A DNA stretch of 64,000 bases from Liolophura sinensis (GCF_032854445.1 NC_088295.1:4094501-4158500); one strand, 5' to 3'; positions 11,599-23,746 are shown, counted from the stretch's first letter. The notes: a model not told the origin generated them from the letters alone. Translations and numbers: made by a program.

Positions 11599-14500
11599 TT
11601 ATGCATTTCTTTGTGGGAACTTCCACCTTAAGATGGCTCCGTCTGTGCTGACACTGACAATGAAACGACTGGCAGGGCAGATCTTGATCTTTGTGATGTT
11701 TCCACTGTGACCAATGCCGACATGAGTTACTTCCCCTTCATTATAGTTCCAAACCTGTACAACAAAGTACATGTATACTAGTATTAGGTATATCGAGAAC
11801 AAAGCGTTGGTCAGAGTCATTCATGATGGGTTGATATAAGTGTACCTAATAGCATTTTATCGAATGAAGAATGACTGAGAAACATCTGTCATGTTATTGC
11901 TTAGGTCTGATATTTGGTAAGCTTGGCCGGCTCAAATCAGATGACATCTGAGCCCTTTTCTATGCCCACTTTCAGAAAACGTCGAAACTCATCAATTCTT
12001 AATTAATAACTGTAACTTTGTTGATAAATAATGTTGCCATACGATAACCCTCAGAAAACATCATCTACTCAAACCTGATTTACAACTTTTATGAAAGTGT
12101 GCCCAGCCGAGCCCAAGCCAATACAAGTGAGGTGACCTGTTCAAATCCAGTTTACACTGGGTGGGCTTTGGTTGCTTTAGGTCTTTACCTTGATCAGTTT
12201 ATCATCTCCCCCTGTGACAAACTGGTTGCCTTCCCGGGAGATGTCCATAGCGTTGACCGAACCGGACTTAGAGCCCTCCAACTCTCTAATCATGGAACCA
12301 TCAAAGATTTCCCAGTAGCAGATTTTGCGGTCCGTTCCACTGGTGATCATCTGACACTCCTCCGCACCATAGCACACACACTTGAACAATGTATTGGCAA
12401 ACATAATTTGTTTCCTCACAAATCTCCTGAAAAACACATCATGAATGACTGTAAGTGACGTTGGCCAAAATGAATGGTAACTCTGTAACCTACATTTAAG
12501 ATTTTCCATCACTTAAGGGCGTAGTTCTTGTAATTCAACCTCTTGTAGTACATAATTCAGTTTGGAACTCAAAAGAGCCTTACAGTAAATGTTACCTAAA
12601 TCTTTACCCGATTCAAAGTCCCATCAGGGCCAAGATTAAGACAGGGTTACACTTTTGTGATAAGGAAAATGGCTCTCAGGGAGCCACCCACTCAGCTGAT
12701 GATCTTACTCTAGATCCCAGACAATGCAGGTTCCATCTGTGCTGGAGGACACACATTCCTTGTCTTTTGTGGTGATCTTGATGGCTGTCACCTTGCCCTT
12801 GTGCTCCTTCATGGCCTCTACCAGCTTGGTGGTGATAGCTGGTCCTTTGGGGCCATAACCATTGATGATGTTCCATACCCTCACTTGCCCTTCACCCCCT
12901 CCACTCACAATGGAATGGCCATGAGAGGCACATGCAATGGCTGTCACCCCCTTGTTGTGAGCGTCGTGAATTGTGAACATTTCTTTTCCAGTTTTAGGGT
13001 AAAATGCTCGAATCTTCCCATCATCCCAGGCTACAACATAAGACCATACATGTGATCAATCCGTGGCAAATGATGATGAAATTTTCAACAGCAGCTTCTC
13101 CCACATATATCACCATAATTAAATGTCGTTATTGCCTACCAGCTTTAAGCCATTTAAATTCAGGACAAGTGTACAAATAACATAATAATAGTGAGGAACT
13201 ATCTGAACATTGCCACAGTTGGTCAGTATTCTTACAGTCAGACAAATAAATAAATTTTAGTGTAGAGTAAAAGAGGCTAGATCTTACCACTGATGAGTGT
13301 CTTGCCATCCTGCGCCAGACAAATGGCGTGGCACTCCATGTTGGGCACTTTGATTCTCAGTAACTCATCACAGGTATCTGTCTGCCACACCCTGATGTCT
13401 TCCTTCCCACAGGTCAGGAACAGTTCAGAGGCTCCCCTACACAACATAATAACAGGTACAGATACAATGTTACACCACACCCGCATGGCAGATTATCTAG
13501 GGCTATTACAAAAGGCTTACAGTTCCAGAAGCAATGTTCATGCTTTGTGAACAGAGTAGTTTAATTTGGAAGGTGACAGTTAACTGGCTATTTCCTATGA
13601 AGAACTACATGAAATACTAATTTTGTTTTTTCTGGTGTCACTTGCATGCTAGTATTGAAATGGTCACAACTTCTTATGAGAGACTCAGATGAAACTTACG
13701 GAGGGAATATGATGTCATTAACAGCTGTGGAGTGCCTGGTCCCAATCATCTCATGTGAAAACTCCGAGTAGTTAAATCTGTATATATGTGATTTGTCTGT
13801 GCCAACGAAAAACTGGAACAGAAGAAAGAAGAGTAAGCATGTATTTATCAACAGTTATTCCATACATGATTTGTGATGTGCAAATAGCAAATTGTAGGCA
13901 CTAGTTTACAATGTAAAACGACATGTCAATTCAGTAATATCTTTATCAGAGTGTGTTTGTTAGGCTTGGTGGACATGTGAATGTTAATTGCTTTTACCTG
14001 GTGACCAGAGCCTCTCAGTGTAATCGATGTGACAGCGCCATGGACCTTCTGCTGCTTCCTGTGGTTAAGAACAAAGGCATCAACAATAAGACAATTGCTT
14101 ATATAAACTGTAGGAGAGAAAAAAAATAAAAAGGCCTAAAATACATAAAAGAAAGAAAAAATGCACCAGATTTACGGCAGAATAGGAATATTTAATCAAA
14201 TTACCAACTTGGTATTGTACTCCACTAACATTCAGGGCTAGGCATTTGTAACTTGTTATTTACATGTGAAAGTACTTACCCCTGCACACGTTTCAGTTTC
14301 TCCCCCTTGACCACAGCGACTGTGCCATCTCCAGCTCCCACAAGTACCTCCCCAGTCTTCAGCAAGGCCAGAGCTGTTACTCCTAGACTAAACTTGTCTT
14401 TTGGGGGACCGTCAAACTGGTAGAGCTTAGTCTTTACATTTACACTAATGATATCACCGGTTGTTGTTCCACAGTAAAAGAAGCTGTCATCAGATTTCAT

Positions 14501-16863
14501 CTGTGAAATAGAAGAAAACAGAATTAAATTGCATTTCTGTTTCATTCAGCAATTTTTGGACTGACACACTGGAACAAATGTGTAATGTGTGTGTTGCTTT
14601 TGCTCTATTTTTATGTGACACCTAAATGCTTACCTGAATGCATTTGATTTTGCGTTTCAACTGGCCCATGTTGACGTCAGTAGCACGTACTTTTCTGTTG
14701 TCCAGGTCTAGGTCCCATACTCTCAAAGTACAGCTGAATAAAAAGTGAAATTAATTAAAATGCAGTTTTTACTGAACTTTAAAAATCTGATAATTTTCTA
14801 GAAGATGTGATAGTCTAATCTGTCAAAGTGTCCCACCAAGTGTTTGTTCGATAAGGACTTGAATGATGTAAATCATTGATGTAAAACGTTTATGTATCTA
14901 AATGCTAAAGTAAATAATCAAGATAAAGCTGTTTTCTGTTGAGTGAGTGAGTGAGTGCTTGGGGTTTAACGTCGTACTCAACAATTTTTCAGTCATGTGA
15001 CGAAGGAATCTTTAGGGTGCATGTACGTGTAATGTGCCTCCTTGTAGCAGGACGGATTTCCACCGCTCTTTTATTTAGTGCTGCTTCACTGAGATGACTT
15101 ACCGAAGGCAAGTAAGCCGCCCCGCCCAAGCCATTATACTGATACAGGTCAACCAGTGATTGCACTATCCCCTTCATGCTGAACGCCAAGCGAGGAAGTT
15201 ACAACTTCCTCTTTTAAAGTCTTAGGTGTGACTCGATCAAGGATTGATCCTGGATCTACCGGTCCCGAAGAGGACGCTCTACCAAATGTGCTATCCGGGC
15301 CGGTTGTTTTCTGTTGTGTGGTGATGATTAACAAATAGATGTTGTGACCGTGCAGTACTCACTCTCCTCCAGTGACAAAGACATTGTCGTCATTGTTAGA
15401 GTAGCAGATACAGGTGGTTGTACCAGCACTCTTCACCTGAGCAGGGGAGCCACAGATAGCATCCTTCTTATCAATACTCCACACCACAACACTGAAACAA
15501 TATAAAATGTACATTACAATGATTTCTAACTCAAAATTCATACAAATTATTAATACAGCGTTTAAAGTCCAGAAGATTAGCAAATGCAAAATTATGAAGA
15601 TTCTCACTCATGGGCAAGATATAATCGTTTGTACATGAAAATTCAACTGCAACAAGTGTTATCCTGGTGTAGTAACCGTAGCAGCCTTTACCTGCCATCA
15701 TCCTGACCACCCAGAGACACCAGGTATTTGTCATTTGGGGAAAAGGCCAAAGCCTCCACGTTGTTTTTGTGAAGGACAAGACGGCAGTACAGCTCTCTCC
15801 TCTCAAAGTCCCAGATAATTATATCAGCCTGTAAGACAAAAAATATGGTGAACTGGTGTTTAACATAAGTTGGCAAAAATCTCAAAAGTGCAAAAGCAAA
15901 CTGAAATCCTGTGCAGTAGTCTGGTCAAAGGCTTACAAGATTTAACGGTGGTCAAATGAAATAACATGGAAAAAGTTGTAACTGAAAGGCATAACATTGA
16001 TTTAACAGAAACGTAATTCAAAAGCTAAATTCTTGCCTTAAATCCCATGTATGTGATTTGCCCGGAGGCCAAGAATCGCCCACTCTTGGAGACAGCAATG
16101 CAGGACACATCATTGGTGTGACCTGTCAGGAACTCTTGCTTTCTCTTTCTTGGTCCCTTCTCATCAGAGATCTCCTCAATAATAACCGTACTACCCAGAG
16201 GGTAGATAAAATGTTGTCTGTCAGGATGCACTATAAGCCCAGAGGGAACCTGACCTGAAAACAACAACATGGTATATACATTTATCAGCTAGTGTATTGA
16301 CGAGTTACTTCAAAATACATATGTTTCACTTTCTACACAACATGTAGTATAAATACAATGAGACAGGGTTAATTCCTTGTACAAAATAACACTGAAATGG
16401 TGCACTAGTCCAAATGTACGCTCCAGCTACTTACAGATCATGCAACTTCACAAAATTAAATTTTGTCAACAAGGAATGTGTATATAAACTGATACTGTGA
16501 CTACACATTCCCATAGTGACAAATGTCGGTATAGAGGCCCAACGGTAGGACTACATGTAATGTTAAAGTATCAACAATCTCCAACTAATTTTAAATGTAT
16601 ATGTTTCCCAGTGCAAACTGTTATTTTGTCAAGTTGGACTTGCAATATCATGCTACTTGTGGATAACAATTTATTACAACGTACAGAACAGTTTCATTAG
16701 TTACAAGGAAAGGCACATTTATCTACAATAATAAAATCACTACGAACGGCTGACAAGATGGTTGAAACTGTTCAGAGCTTTTTGACCCGCTAAAACACTT
16801 ACCACAGAAGCCAATAGTGGCTTCAAGTTCCAATTTGTCAACGTCAAACTGTGTGTCTGGCAT
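11599..16863 (-). CDS. CFAP52: CFAP52/WDR16, ciliary WD40 protein (12 exons)
   Basis: Exons in transcription order: 16863-16803, 16254-16037, 15828-15692, 15491-15363, 14733-14634, 14500-14280, 14058-13998, 13812-13700, 13436-13288, 13030-12709, 12426-12189, 11754-11599. They sum to 1905 nt, all phases close, giving 634 residues plus stop (human CFAP52 is about 620). CFAP52 is a WD40 double-propeller microtubule inner protein in the B-tubule of ciliary doublets. Landmarks along the chain are IYPLGSTVIIEEI, SPNDKYLVSLGGQDDGSVVV, CGTTTGDIISVN, KDKFSLGVTALALL, HEMIGTRHSTAVNDIIFP, VPNMECHAI, GGGEGQVRVW, TSGTDRKICYWEIFDGSMI and the C-terminal HSGNITKIKICP, DGAILRWKFP. Intron 2 has a GC donor (AAG|GCAAGA); the others are GT-AG. 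Intron 4 contains a SINE. An X-box-like site lies upstream. Identification is very secure and the exon edges are read directly. Confidence 0.97.
14942..15304 (-). mobile_element. SINE-A inserted in CFAP52 intron 4
   Basis: Full-length SINE-A in the same orientation as CFAP52. On the plus strand it runs from GAGTGAGTGCTTGGGGTTTA (tail) to GCTATCCGGGCCGG (head). It is flanked by a perfect 12-bp direct repeat, TGTTTTCTGTTG, at 14930-14941 and 15305-15316. It lies wholly within the intron between exon 15363-15491 and exon 14634-14733 and does not touch the splice sites. Confidence 0.93.
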
Positions 16864-16979
16864 CTTTACTCCACTGGGTTAAGTTCTGCACTAAAATTAT
16901 CCCTGATGGGTTTTTATACGACTTCAATTCTGCCTTTCAGCGCTGACACTCGCACCACGGCGTCGAGTTTATTTCAACG

Positions 16980-16998
16980 GTTACCACGGACAACCAAT
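16980..16998 (-). promoter_or_regulatory. X-box-like (RFX) site and CCAAT upstream of CFAP52
   Basis: GTTACC-ACG-GACAAC at 16980-16994 is an imperfect inverted repeat fitting the RFX X-box form GTNRCC N0-3 RGYAAC, with one deviation in the right half. It overlaps CCAAT at 16994-16998, and ATGGCGG follows at about 16999. The site is 117 nt upstream of the CFAP52 start codon. RFX factors drive ciliary genes in animals, which fits this gene. The match is by eye only. Confidence 0.5.
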
Positions 16999-17001
16999 AT
17001 G

Positions 17002-18295
17002 GCGGTGTTGTCAGGTAATGCGCCGCGTCAAGGGGGGGTAACCGTGCATCCCAAAACATGGTCAGACACGATCGCATCTGAACATGTACAGGCTACCGGT
17101 AAGCCCTGAAGCCTGTGGCTGTGTGATCGCCCGTAGTTTTATACATGTCATACATAAACATACCCCTATAGAGCAAGGTCGACTGGTAGAGTCATTTCGA
17201 CGAAAACTGATTTATAAAGGAGCGCAATCTTTATATGGCTATGCCTGCATCGTACTGGTGATAAAATGCCTGTAGGCCTATAAGCAAGCAATTGATACAG
17301 TTGGCTTGTAGACTTTTAAAGTAAAACATTGAACTATGATTTTAGGATTAATTTTTGGAAGTTAAAATTTGTTGATCGCTAAACCCGTATTTATGACGTA
17401 ACTTAATTCTTAAGCTTAAAGGACACATGGAAGGTTTTGGTTTTATTTCATAATGTGCAGATTAGCATGTGTTATTTAATATACAACAATACAAACAAAT
17501 TTTTCAGCTTTTACTTTTGGGGTAAAAATTTCAACGCCAGCTGTCAGTCCGGAAGTTAGGTAGCTTGCAACGAATACAACAATGATCTCTGTTTAAAAGA
17601 ACTCTGTGGGGGACAGACCGAACGGGTCTGGCCGAATGGGGGCGGAGGTGTTGGGAACAGACCGAATACCGGCGGGTGTAGGAGCGCGGAGGGGCGCCAA
17701 GTTGGTGTGAAGAAGCCATGCAGTATTTGTGCATCACCCAACTCTGGGCACTTCGGAGGTGCTCACGGAGTTCCAAGCAAGATCAACGATGACGTAATTT
17801 CTGAAAAAAATCAGACCGTTCACGGAAAATATGCATAATATAGAGGGTTAATTAACAGGTATAAAAATACGCCCAACATTAAATTTTTTAAGAAAAATTC
17901 TGGGGCATACTTTTCTTCATTTGGCATAGAAACATAATCTTTGTTTTATACTTCCTTTTCATGTATGGAAAACATTTTAATTGTAGCTGTTTTGGAATTC
18001 AGTTTGAGTTAAGTTTTAAGGCATTTGATAAATAGAAGATATAGATTTACACCTCCATGGCTTTAGACTTAACTTTATGAACGAAGACATTTACAAGTCC
18101 AGAGTCGGACATTTCCTTATCAAACATTAGAATTTGGATATCTGTATAAAAGCCAGAGTGTATACATGTACAGGCTAACAAGTGGACGTCACTGAAATCA
18201 GGACTCTCTTCCCGGGTTCTTCCACCCTTGAGCATGGGAGCGATTATATTAATCACAGATATGCACACATACATGTACGCGCAACGAATACTTTT
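17002..18295. other. Spacer upstream of CFAP52, no gene seen
   Basis: No coding exon recognised. A GC-rich patch at about 17600-17710 contains two similar segments around ACAGACCGAA (about 17613 and 17658). Confidence 0.5.
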
Positions 18296-18520
18296 GTTTA
18301 TTTACGTGATTGGCGTTTTATGTCGTACTCAAGAATATTTCTCTTATACAACTTCGGCTAGTATTATGGTGGGAGGAAACCGGGCAGAGCTCGGGGGAAA
18401 CCCACAATCATCGGCAGGTTGCTGTCAGTCCTCACGTACGACCGGAGAAGAAGTCAGCATGAGCTGGACTTGAACTCAACATGTAGCATTAGCGGGAGGC
18501 TCCTGGGTCATTGCTCCCTC
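18296..18520 (-). repeat. SINE-B, 5'-truncated
   Basis: Minus-strand SINE-B. The tail is GATTGGCGTTTTATGTCGTA then CTCAAGAATATTTCTCTTAT, the body GGTGGGAGGAAACCGGGCAG then GCAGGTTGCTGTCAG, and the B-box-side piece GGACTTGAACTC then GGAGGCTCCTGGGTCATTG. The A-box end is replaced by a C-rich run. Confidence 0.85.
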
Positions 18521-18984
18521 CCCCTCCTCCCCCGCAACCATAATTAAAAGTGTTTCCGCATTGTTTAAAAATTTGTTACATATGACCTGCGTTTCCCAAC
18601 AGTTAACTTATTAGTCACAAATTAGGCGTTTATTGTTGACTTTAACGGTACAAGTATTAGAATCGTTAAGCTATTTATTCTCAAGATTTAAACTGAAATG
18701 ATATCTTTAACAATTCATGATACACCCAACGTTGTGACAGAAATGGAATATTGAAATTATAAGTTAAGGCAACACTATCTAGAGTGTTATAAACTTAACA
18801 CTTTGCTAAATGTTTAGAAAATGTTATGATCTATTGATATTCGTCTTATAAATGTTGAAAATCATGCAGATTAACAAAATGTTACATTTTGTAAACATTA
18901 AAATTGTAACATTTAAACGTGTTGACATTTTAACAGTTGTGTTTAAAGAGGGCTCTTTCCAGATAGAGGGCAAATTCTGCGGCT

Positions 18985-19035
18985 AAAATTAGAGACCACT
19001 GCGGGGATTCGAACCACGATTGAGACGCCCATGTC
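18985..19035 (-). repeat. tRNA-like B-box remnant
   Basis: On the minus strand GTGGTTCGAATCCCCGC is an excellent B box and T-arm. GGGGATAGCAGACATGG lies about 30 nt before it. The A-to-B spacing is too short for a functional tRNA, so this is probably an old SINE head or tRNA pseudogene. Confidence 0.4.
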
Positions 19036-19126
19036 TGCTATCCCCGAAAAATCATGTCCCATGTTACAATGCAGGCCCCGCTGACTTGGTTTGGTCAATA
19101 CATGAGTATTTTTGTCTCTTAAACAT

Positions 19127-19620
19127 AAGAACAGATGTTATAATGAGATGAAAGAGTGTCCAAACTTATTTGCAGATAAAGTCTTCAATATTTTTTTCCA
19201 TTTTTTTTCAGGAGAAAAGGGTATTTAAAAATCATACTCATGATGAGTATGTGGGACGACCTATTAGTATTTATCGTCGTTGCATAATAATGTTCCAGAT
19301 AAGGATATGATGCATGTCTAATAATTTTATTTGAATGTAAATTTGTGACTTGTATGCAAACATATGAATGTAATCTGAATTATGACAATATTTATGAATA
19401 TATTAAAAATATAAAATGATCACAGCCCTCATTTATAACATTATTACACGAAGATTACATATACGAAAGGTGGTCACAGATACCCACCATACAATGATTA
19501 TTTTAAGGTGTCTTTTTCTCTATAAAGAAAAATGGAAAAAAATATTGAAGATCACATTTACGACTAACTTTTAGAAGTTTTCATCTAAACTTCATGTAAT
19601 CTTATCTTTTCTCCACCTTT
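19127..19620. mobile_element. Foldback element 1 (MITE-like)
   Basis: Large imperfect inverted repeat. The core TCTTCAATATTTTTTTCCAT near 19180 is matched by its exact complement ATGGAAAAAAATATTGAAGA near 19530. Outside the core the arms stay alignable as far as AGATGAAA (about 19148) and TTTCATCT (about 19580), and perhaps ATAAGA (about 19128). The central 270 bp is AT-rich and has no ORF. It looks like a non-autonomous DNA element. No target duplication was established. Confidence 0.65.
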
Positions 19621-19689
19621 AAGGCTGGAAGAAACTTTAAAGTAAAGAAAGTGTCATTCTGCCAACACTCGCACAAAAATACGCGCGCA

Positions 19690-20150
19690 GCACGAGATCC
19701 AGCTGAGATTCAGTCGAGATTCAATGTACAACGCGAGATATACAGTCGAGTTTTTGTTCCAGAAACCGCCATTCACCCAATCTCATGGTTTTCTAAAGTA
19801 GGGCGCTAATCTGGCCAGAATGTCGTGCTGTTTTCCAAATCTCGTCCTTATGTCGTGTGTCGTCCAATTGTCGCAAGGTTCTGACGAGCATAAGATTATG
19901 AGGGACATTCTCAGGAGATTAAGTCGAGAATCAATGCACTTCGCGAGTTTTGGTGAGATTCAGTCGAGATCCGTTCGAGAAATGAAGGACGGACCAGCAT
20001 TGAGTCAATAACACCAGATAGAGACTCAGGCGCGAGATTTACACAAGGCTCGCCACAGAATATCGTTGAAGTTTGGTTGGAATCTCGTTAGAATATGTCA
20101 CATTGTCGTTCTAATTTCGACTGAATATCGACTAAATCTTGACGTGTCGT
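19690..20150. mobile_element. Foldback element 2
   Basis: The left arm, around 19693-19720 (AGATCCAGCTGAGATTCAGT then CGAGATT), pairs imperfectly with the right arm, around 20110-20140 (AATTTCGACTGAATATCGAC then TAAATCT), about 21 of 27 positions. The GAGATTCAGTCGAGA motif also recurs directly at about 19950. The CGAGAT-rich composition differs from the flanks. No ORF of note. Confidence 0.5.
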
Positions 20151-20373
20151 TAATTCAGATATCGCTATTCCTGGTTTGAGAATGTGTAGGAGAGAGCATG
20201 GTCGCTGTAGAAAAGACCCGGAATATTGATAGCCTCGTTTTATTCGCAAGGACTCCAACGTTTCGAAAAAATGAAATACACAGCAATTTATTTCTGCCAT
20301 TTTTTAAGGATACATATGTGTAAATAGTTACTTTGGTTCAAACTCTTACAAACGGACATAATCTATACTAAAC

Positions 20374-20625
20374 AGCTGGTGGCTTAACTGTAAGAGCGTC
20401 CCAAATGAAGGTGGGACACCTGAGATCCAACCCTGCTCGGGTCACGCCAAAGGCTTTAAACGTGGTACTTGTTTGTGCTCAGCACTGAGAGGTTAGAGCA
20501 AAGAAACAGGCCTGGTTGGCCCGGTGTCAGTATAATGTGACTGCATGCGTGAGGTTTCATGGATTCGCTCTGAAAATGTCCTATGACTGAAAATTGTTGA
20601 GTACGACATAAAACCCCAAGCATAC
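20374..20625 (+). repeat. SINE with SINE-A tail and a different head
   Basis: The head GCTGGTGGCTTAACTGTAAGAGCG resembles an A box and is followed by a B-box-like CTCGGGTCACGCC. The tail, CTATGACTGAAAATTGTTGA then GTACGACATAAAACCCCAAG, is the SINE-A tail. The middle (GCAAAGAAACAGGCCTGG, GGCCCGGTGTCAGTATAATG) differs from SINE-A. Confidence 0.7.
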
Positions 20626-21124
20626 TTATATGCATACTTCCGTCTTAACTGGTCATGTGATCGAACTACCGGTGGTCAATTAGTCCATTCCGGTTTACCT
20701 AGGAGATTTGAAATGAGAGTTAATTCCTTATTACTTACGCACTGGTCGAGTGGTAAACGTGATCGTTAATCTCCATTGATGCGTAGGCTACATGTTCGTG
20801 TGCCTTATAGTTTCTTTGAAGTAAATAAATCTTGACAAGGTCTAGTACCATGTAACAGGGCGTGAGGCAATCTGATGTTGGCAACATAGGGACTGAAGCA
20901 CGCATAAAAGGCGATCAATGTGGAACGTTTCACCATACAGGCCATGTTTTATGCTTATGTTTTCCCTATGTTTTATGCCTATGTGTGAAAGAGAAAGCTA
21001 AAACATGGTTCATCATACAAACAACTGAAAACTATGCATAAAATACATTCAATTATTTTTTCAGATTTTTTGAAGAGGTGTTAAAAGGCATAATATTTAA
21101 TATTTAATTACTACGGTGGGCTTA

Positions 21125-21345
21125 AGAACCATACTGACGGTATCTAGGAACTCCGACGTCACATCACTTTTTTTCCTGATGTTCACCAGAAGAATGGAAT
21201 TTTACGAACGTTATTGCAGTAATTACATGTATTTACTAATAGATAAAAGACTCATTATAACGTTCAGTGTCGTGATAAGAGTTGGGTAAACTTCCCGTGA
21301 CGCCAGAGTTCCTGACCTGATAGTATAGCTTTTAACTTTTTTTTT
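21125..21345. mobile_element. Foldback element 3 (MITE-like)
   Basis: Inverted arms: GGAACTCCGACGTCAC at about 21149 and GTGACGCCAGAGTTCC at about 21297, with further matches outward (CCATACTG against TAGTATAG) and inward (GAACGTTATTGCAG against CTCATTATAACGTTC). The arms are about 80 bp with gaps around a short centre. No ORF. A C-then-A homopolymer tract follows at 21359-21383. Confidence 0.6.
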
Positions 21346-21452
21346 CACAAAAATCTAACCCCCCCCCCCCCAAAAAAAAAAATGAAAGTATATTTTCGCA
21401 AAGTTTACGAGATCTATTTAGTTATACCTAAATAGAGATCTTTTCCTTTAAA

Positions 21453-21542
21453 CCTGGACTTACAACTACAGCATTGGTGAGAGGCTCTTGAGGCATTGTG
21501 CTGCCCTAGCCACGCTAACCACTTGACCAACGGAGCACACCC
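21453..21542 (-). repeat. SINE-B head fragment
   Basis: The plus strand shows CCTGGACTTACAACTACAGC, then GAGAGGCTCTTGAGGCATTG, then CACGCTAACCACTTGACCAA. This is the inverted B-box to A-box region of a SINE-B head. No tail. Confidence 0.65.
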
Positions 21543-23095
21543 CGACCCCACCCTCTGGGTGGAAAGAGTGCCTCTGTCACCGTATCACAGACACGGACCA
21601 ACCACTGCGGTCTTTGTTGTCTCCTTCAAGCCCATTGAATCTGTATGTATTAAATGCCAGTAATTATACGTGTATGCAGTCTTCATTTCCTATATTCATA
21701 GACCGCGTCGGTAGCCTATAATAGTTAGACTGTCCGCCTCGAAGTTGGAGAGATTGTCGGATTAAAACCCGCGTAGGGCCATATCAAAGGACGTTTAAAA
21801 TGGTACTGGTTGCTGCAGTTTGTTGACTGGAGAAAGTCACGCATATGGTTAGCTGCATGGTTAAGAAACCCCAAATGTAAAGATAGGGAAAGGCTTAAGA
21901 AAACCAATAGTGTTATAGCTGTTTGGAAAACCAAACAAGATTACTCGAGAAAACCGTAAGGGTTAACTCTTGTTGCTGATTAGCTAACATGACAAAACCA
22001 AACAGCTGATTTAGAAAAGATACCTTGAAATGAAGCTTTATTTATCTGCTTTTGAAATTAAACCGGCGTAGGTCATGGGGAGGAAGTAATTAGGATTTAA
22101 AAATGATATAACAGAACCCGTTCACTGAAACCCACCAGGAAACATAATAGCAAACAGAACAAGGGTTCCCTTGGGAGACTCTTTGGGAGAAGGGTAAAAC
22201 CAGGGGACGTGAAACTCCCAAAATGTTATTTTGCAATCTCAAGAGAATTCTTAAATGAGTGATCAATGAGGAATTTAACCTTATTTTAACGTATACTAAC
22301 CACGTGGATAGAAGAGTACTCATGGCTAGTTGATTAGTTGTGAAATTTTAATCACCCAAACCTCGCTTCGGCTGTTGTTTTTTTTTTTGTATGTGTGTGT
22401 GGGGGTGGGGGTGGGGAGGGGGGAGGGGGGTGGGTAATCTATAACAAATAGAACCAAAGTGCAATCCATGTCATGTAGAAAGTGTGCTATATTATTCTCA
22501 TGATTGTGTGATAACATACACAGGGAGGTACAAACGCCCACATAGTTTTTTTTTTTTTGTCATTAATATGATATTCACGACTGATATGCCCACTCTTATG
22601 TATCAAAGAGGCAAGGTCCCCAAGACATTGGTTGAGATTCTTGTCAAAAGTTTATTTAGCATAAACTTTCCCACAAAGACATAAAATGTATGCACGGCTT
22701 GATACGTGAACATGAACAAAGACTTAAATACTAAGTAACAGTTGCAGACATGGCTTTCGCAACAGGTTGCAACGTTAGCAGCATACTGATCAGAAAGATA
22801 ACTTATCATTTGGGCACGACACAATAATACACTTTAGCACAGTATCAATGGCTCTCATCAAGATATGATGCTCTATACTTCGATCTCGGAACAAGTACAA
22901 TGTCACGGATGGTATTCACAACTGGCTGCTTCAAACTTGTGTGTAATAATGAGGTCGTTTAGAGTGGGCTGCTGGGAAGATCATGTCCCAATGGTCTTTG
23001 GATTCGTTAGTCTCTGAAATCGAGGTCCTTCATCTTCTCAAAAATCTTCCCAAGTCTGAATACATAACTTTGGCCAGGACAAAGCTCACTCAGTA
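21543..23095. other. Spacer, no gene seen
   Basis: No recognisable gene. There is a poly-T/TG/G tract at about 22377-22437 with several G runs. Confidence 0.5.
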
Positions 23096-23339
23096 TTAAC
23101 CCACTGAACACTCACTTAATTGGCCAGTCACTGTGGCGCTGGACGATAACACCGACTTCTTCGTATTTGAACCTCCATAGGGACCTGGGCGATAGCTTGT
23201 CCACAATTTGCGTGGGTGCCAGTTAACATTCAAGCAAAGACTGTATCGTCTACATTCCCCAGCTGTCACGGACATCTGCTGGTGACGTGTCATAGAGTCA
23301 GAGAATGCTACATATCTCAATTTTCTGCGTTCACAATTG

Positions 23340-23746
23340 TTATATCTCCGGGGTTTGTGTGGACAACTCTTTTACAGAAGCCGAGATAGTACAAACTCCA
23401 TCGTCTGACGCGTCCGTTCGCCACTGTCCAATACGTACGTCGGGTGGCAATTGATATTCTTCACGGTAACAAATTCCTTCTTCATGGTCACCGTTCGCGC
23501 CCGATGGTGCGCAATGACACACAAACTCCCGTTATTCACGAGGACAGTTATGTCGGATTCCGTGACAATGTCTTCGTAGTGTCTTTGTGTATTTAGTTCC
23601 AATGGGCGTAAATTAAAGGTTACAGAGATGTTCTGTGCTTGATAGTCGAGGCTTACACATGGCGGCATGTTGGGTAGATAGGCACAGTGATCAGAGGGCC
23701 AGACATCTGGTAGCTTATACACGCTCAAGGGACCTATTCTGACCAC
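23340..23746 (-). pseudogene. Alpha-crystallin-domain paralogue with a 1-nt frameshift
   Basis: The first frame from 23746 gives about 92 residues that align with the ACD protein at 27.7-28.5 kb: SVTFNLRPLE against RLDLRPLQ, then DITVLVNNGSLCVIAHHRAR against the VTEVLVDVDGRNLRLEAKH region, then MKKEF against VKKEF. At about 23470 (a TTT run) that frame leaves homology. The next frame carries the rest of the domain, REEYQLPPDV, W, then DASDDGVCTISASV, matching the usual Y-x-L-P-x-x-V and D-G-V-x-x-I-x-A pattern, and stops at 23340. The segment is therefore one base short. It could be a young pseudogene or a base-calling error in a homopolymer. Whether sequence down to 23096 is its C-terminal part is unclear. 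Confidence 0.65.

Noticed and set aside
23096-23320. 74-codon minus ORF as a second crystallin domain or C-terminal exon
   Set aside because: Only a vague resemblance (RRYSLCLNVN). It could not be aligned to the 27.7-28.5 kb paralogue.
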